A stretch of DNA of 64,000 nucleotides from Sodalis sp. CWE (GTDB lineage: Bacteria > Pseudomonadota > Gammaproteobacteria > Enterobacterales > Enterobacteriaceae), in the NCBI RefSeq assembly GCF_019646055.1, contig NZ_JAESFE010000001.1:530012-594011 (forward strand), read 5' to 3'. The position numbers were made by a program, and so were the translations under genes. Each line of letters opens with the position of its first letter. The stretch's first letter is position 1. The notes under the pieces were generated by a model. It was not told where the DNA came from. It saw only the letters and a program-made list of their open reading frames with translations, and did not search any database. This document shows positions 62,899-64,000 of the stretch, piece by piece.

Positions 62899-64000
62899 GA
62901 TCACTTTCCTTGAAAAAGATTGTACATAGCCTTTTCTAAAGGAAAAGCTACTGAAAAGTGGAAAAGAAAAAAATTAAAAAATCAGTTATATTATCAATAT
63001 TCTTACGTTTTCAAACAAAAATTGTTGTAAATAAAAACGCAAAAAATGCGTATAACATAAATATTTATTGTCTAAATTAGAAAATTTATTTCAAGAAACA
63101 CTATAAAGTTATAAGTAACTTGTTAATTGTAACCTTGAAATAATAAAAACTTTTAATTTTATCAAAATAACGTTCTATCAAAACTTCATAAAAAATTGTT
63201 GTTTTCGTTTAATAGGCTTTTTCTTATTGAAGAAGCTTTTTAAAAAAAACCACTTTTACAAGGTTATTTTGCACTCATCTACGTCTCTACGTAGAAAAAA
63301 TAATGCATAGCGCCGGAGAATTTGGCAAGTAAAATGTATTGTTGTGTTTTTTTACTTGTTTTTTTAATTATCGAAAATTGGATTCAAACAAACAGACGAT
63401 AGTAGTTGTATATTTTAAAAACTTCTTCTTTTAAAACTCAAAAGAAACTTAAACAACTAAGCAACAAGAGTTTTATGCATAGCTTCGTTATAAGTTTTTT
63501 GGAGACTAAGTTAAAATCTTTGATTTAAAATCATTTTAATTCAAAAAAATTATTTTTTCGATAAAAAATCTATCATTTTAAAAAATACAAGTTATGACTA
63601 AGATAATTTTCAAAATTTGGAAGATCTTTTAACATGAAATTTTTATATTAAAAATAAGGCAAAATTCTTCCAATTACATTATTTAATGTGCAAAAAATAG
63701 TTAATTTTAATCCAATTGAATAAACTAAGACGTTAGGTACTGGTACTACATAGCTATAACGAAATTTATTTAATTAATCTATTTAAAGAATTAAAAAATA
63801 AAAAAATAATTTTAAACTTCTTTAGAGAAGGAAAACTTTTTGATCAAACAGTCGCTTATCTTTTTGTAAGAAAAAATTTTTCATCAAAATTATTCTTCTT
63901 TTTAAGAAAAATTCACATAAATTGACCAAATCTTATATGTCAGGATCAAAATTTTACCTATTCATCATAAATATCAAAGAACCTTTTTACAATCAAAAGT
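62899..64000. other. 1.1-kb non-coding region upstream of mnmG (oriC side in E. coli)
   Basis: This region must contain the mnmG promoter. In E. coli oriC and mioC lie on this side. I found no TTATNCACA box; the nearest is TTATGCATA at about 63473. Only a few GATC sites occur (63624, 63841, 63943). A 7-bp hairpin at 63278-63295 and a short GC-rich island at 63308-63326 stand out. No ORF is supported. Confidence 0.55.
63278..63295. repeat. GC-containing 7-bp hairpin upstream of mnmG
   Basis: TCTACGT (63278-63284) and ACGTAGA (63289-63295) pair perfectly around CTCT. AAAAAATAATG and a GC-rich stretch GCGCCGGAG (63311-63319) follow. In this AT-rich spacer such C/G content is unusual. The function is unknown. 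Confidence 0.4.

Noticed and set aside
62899..64000. Functional E. coli-type oriC
   Set aside because: No consensus DnaA boxes, no GATC cluster and no clear 13-mer repeats were seen, so I did not annotate an origin.

Overview
The window reads as a chromosomal segment of a reduced-genome, AT-rich gammaproteobacterial insect endosymbiont of the Enterobacterales. Every protein I recognise aligns along nearly its whole length with the Escherichia coli counterpart from memory. Gene order from gyrA to dapE follows the E. coli chromosome with most intervening genes deleted. The spaces between genes are long, very AT-rich and almost free of ORFs. No transposon, prophage, restriction system or CRISPR array is visible. 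The gene set (complete nuo and atp operons, nrdAB-yfaE, ptsHI, ubiG/ubiX, glmS/glmU, dapE, aroC, pdxB) fits an ant symbiont such as Candidatus Blochmannia best. That name is an inference from gene content, not a proven identification.

Layout. 1-342: 5' part of gyrA (-). 661-1419: ubiG (+). 1834-5582: nrdA-nrdB-yfaE (+). 5794-20892: the complete nuo operon read nuoA to nuoN on the minus strand, with nuoC and nuoD fused. 22804-26234: ackA-pta (+). 26351-36347: ubiX, folC, accD, truA, pdxB, fabB and aroC, all on the minus strand. 36348-39834: a gene desert holding only tRNA-Arg(CCT). 39835-44110: tRNA-Ala, gltX (-), tRNA-Val, tRNA-Lys (+) and ligA (-). 45520-49953: ptsH, ptsI and dapE (+). 50056-62898: glmS, glmU, the whole atp operon (atpC to atpB) and mnmG, all minus, ending in about 1.1 kb of non-coding DNA on the side where E. 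coli has oriC.

How the genes work together. Complex I feeds electrons into ubiquinone (ubiG and ubiX belong to its synthesis). The resulting proton gradient drives the F1Fo ATP synthase. AckA-Pta interconverts acetyl-CoA and acetate with substrate-level ATP formation. EI and HPr energise sugar uptake, although no crr follows them. NrdAB plus the YfaE ferredoxin make deoxynucleotides aerobically. DapE, AroC, PdxB, FolC, AccD and FabB mark lysine/diaminopimelate, aromatic, pyridoxal, folate and fatty-acid synthesis. GlmS and GlmU supply UDP-GlcNAc for the cell envelope.

I found no convincing undescribed system. The points most worth a second look are the long perfect hairpins in otherwise decayed spacers, the missing crr, the dapE-glmS junction, the origin-side spacer without recognisable DnaA boxes, a tiny ORF with an ideal ribosome-binding site, and the uneven encoding of CCA ends among the tRNA genes. 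Family and gene-order statements rest on remembered E. coli sequences; no database was searched.
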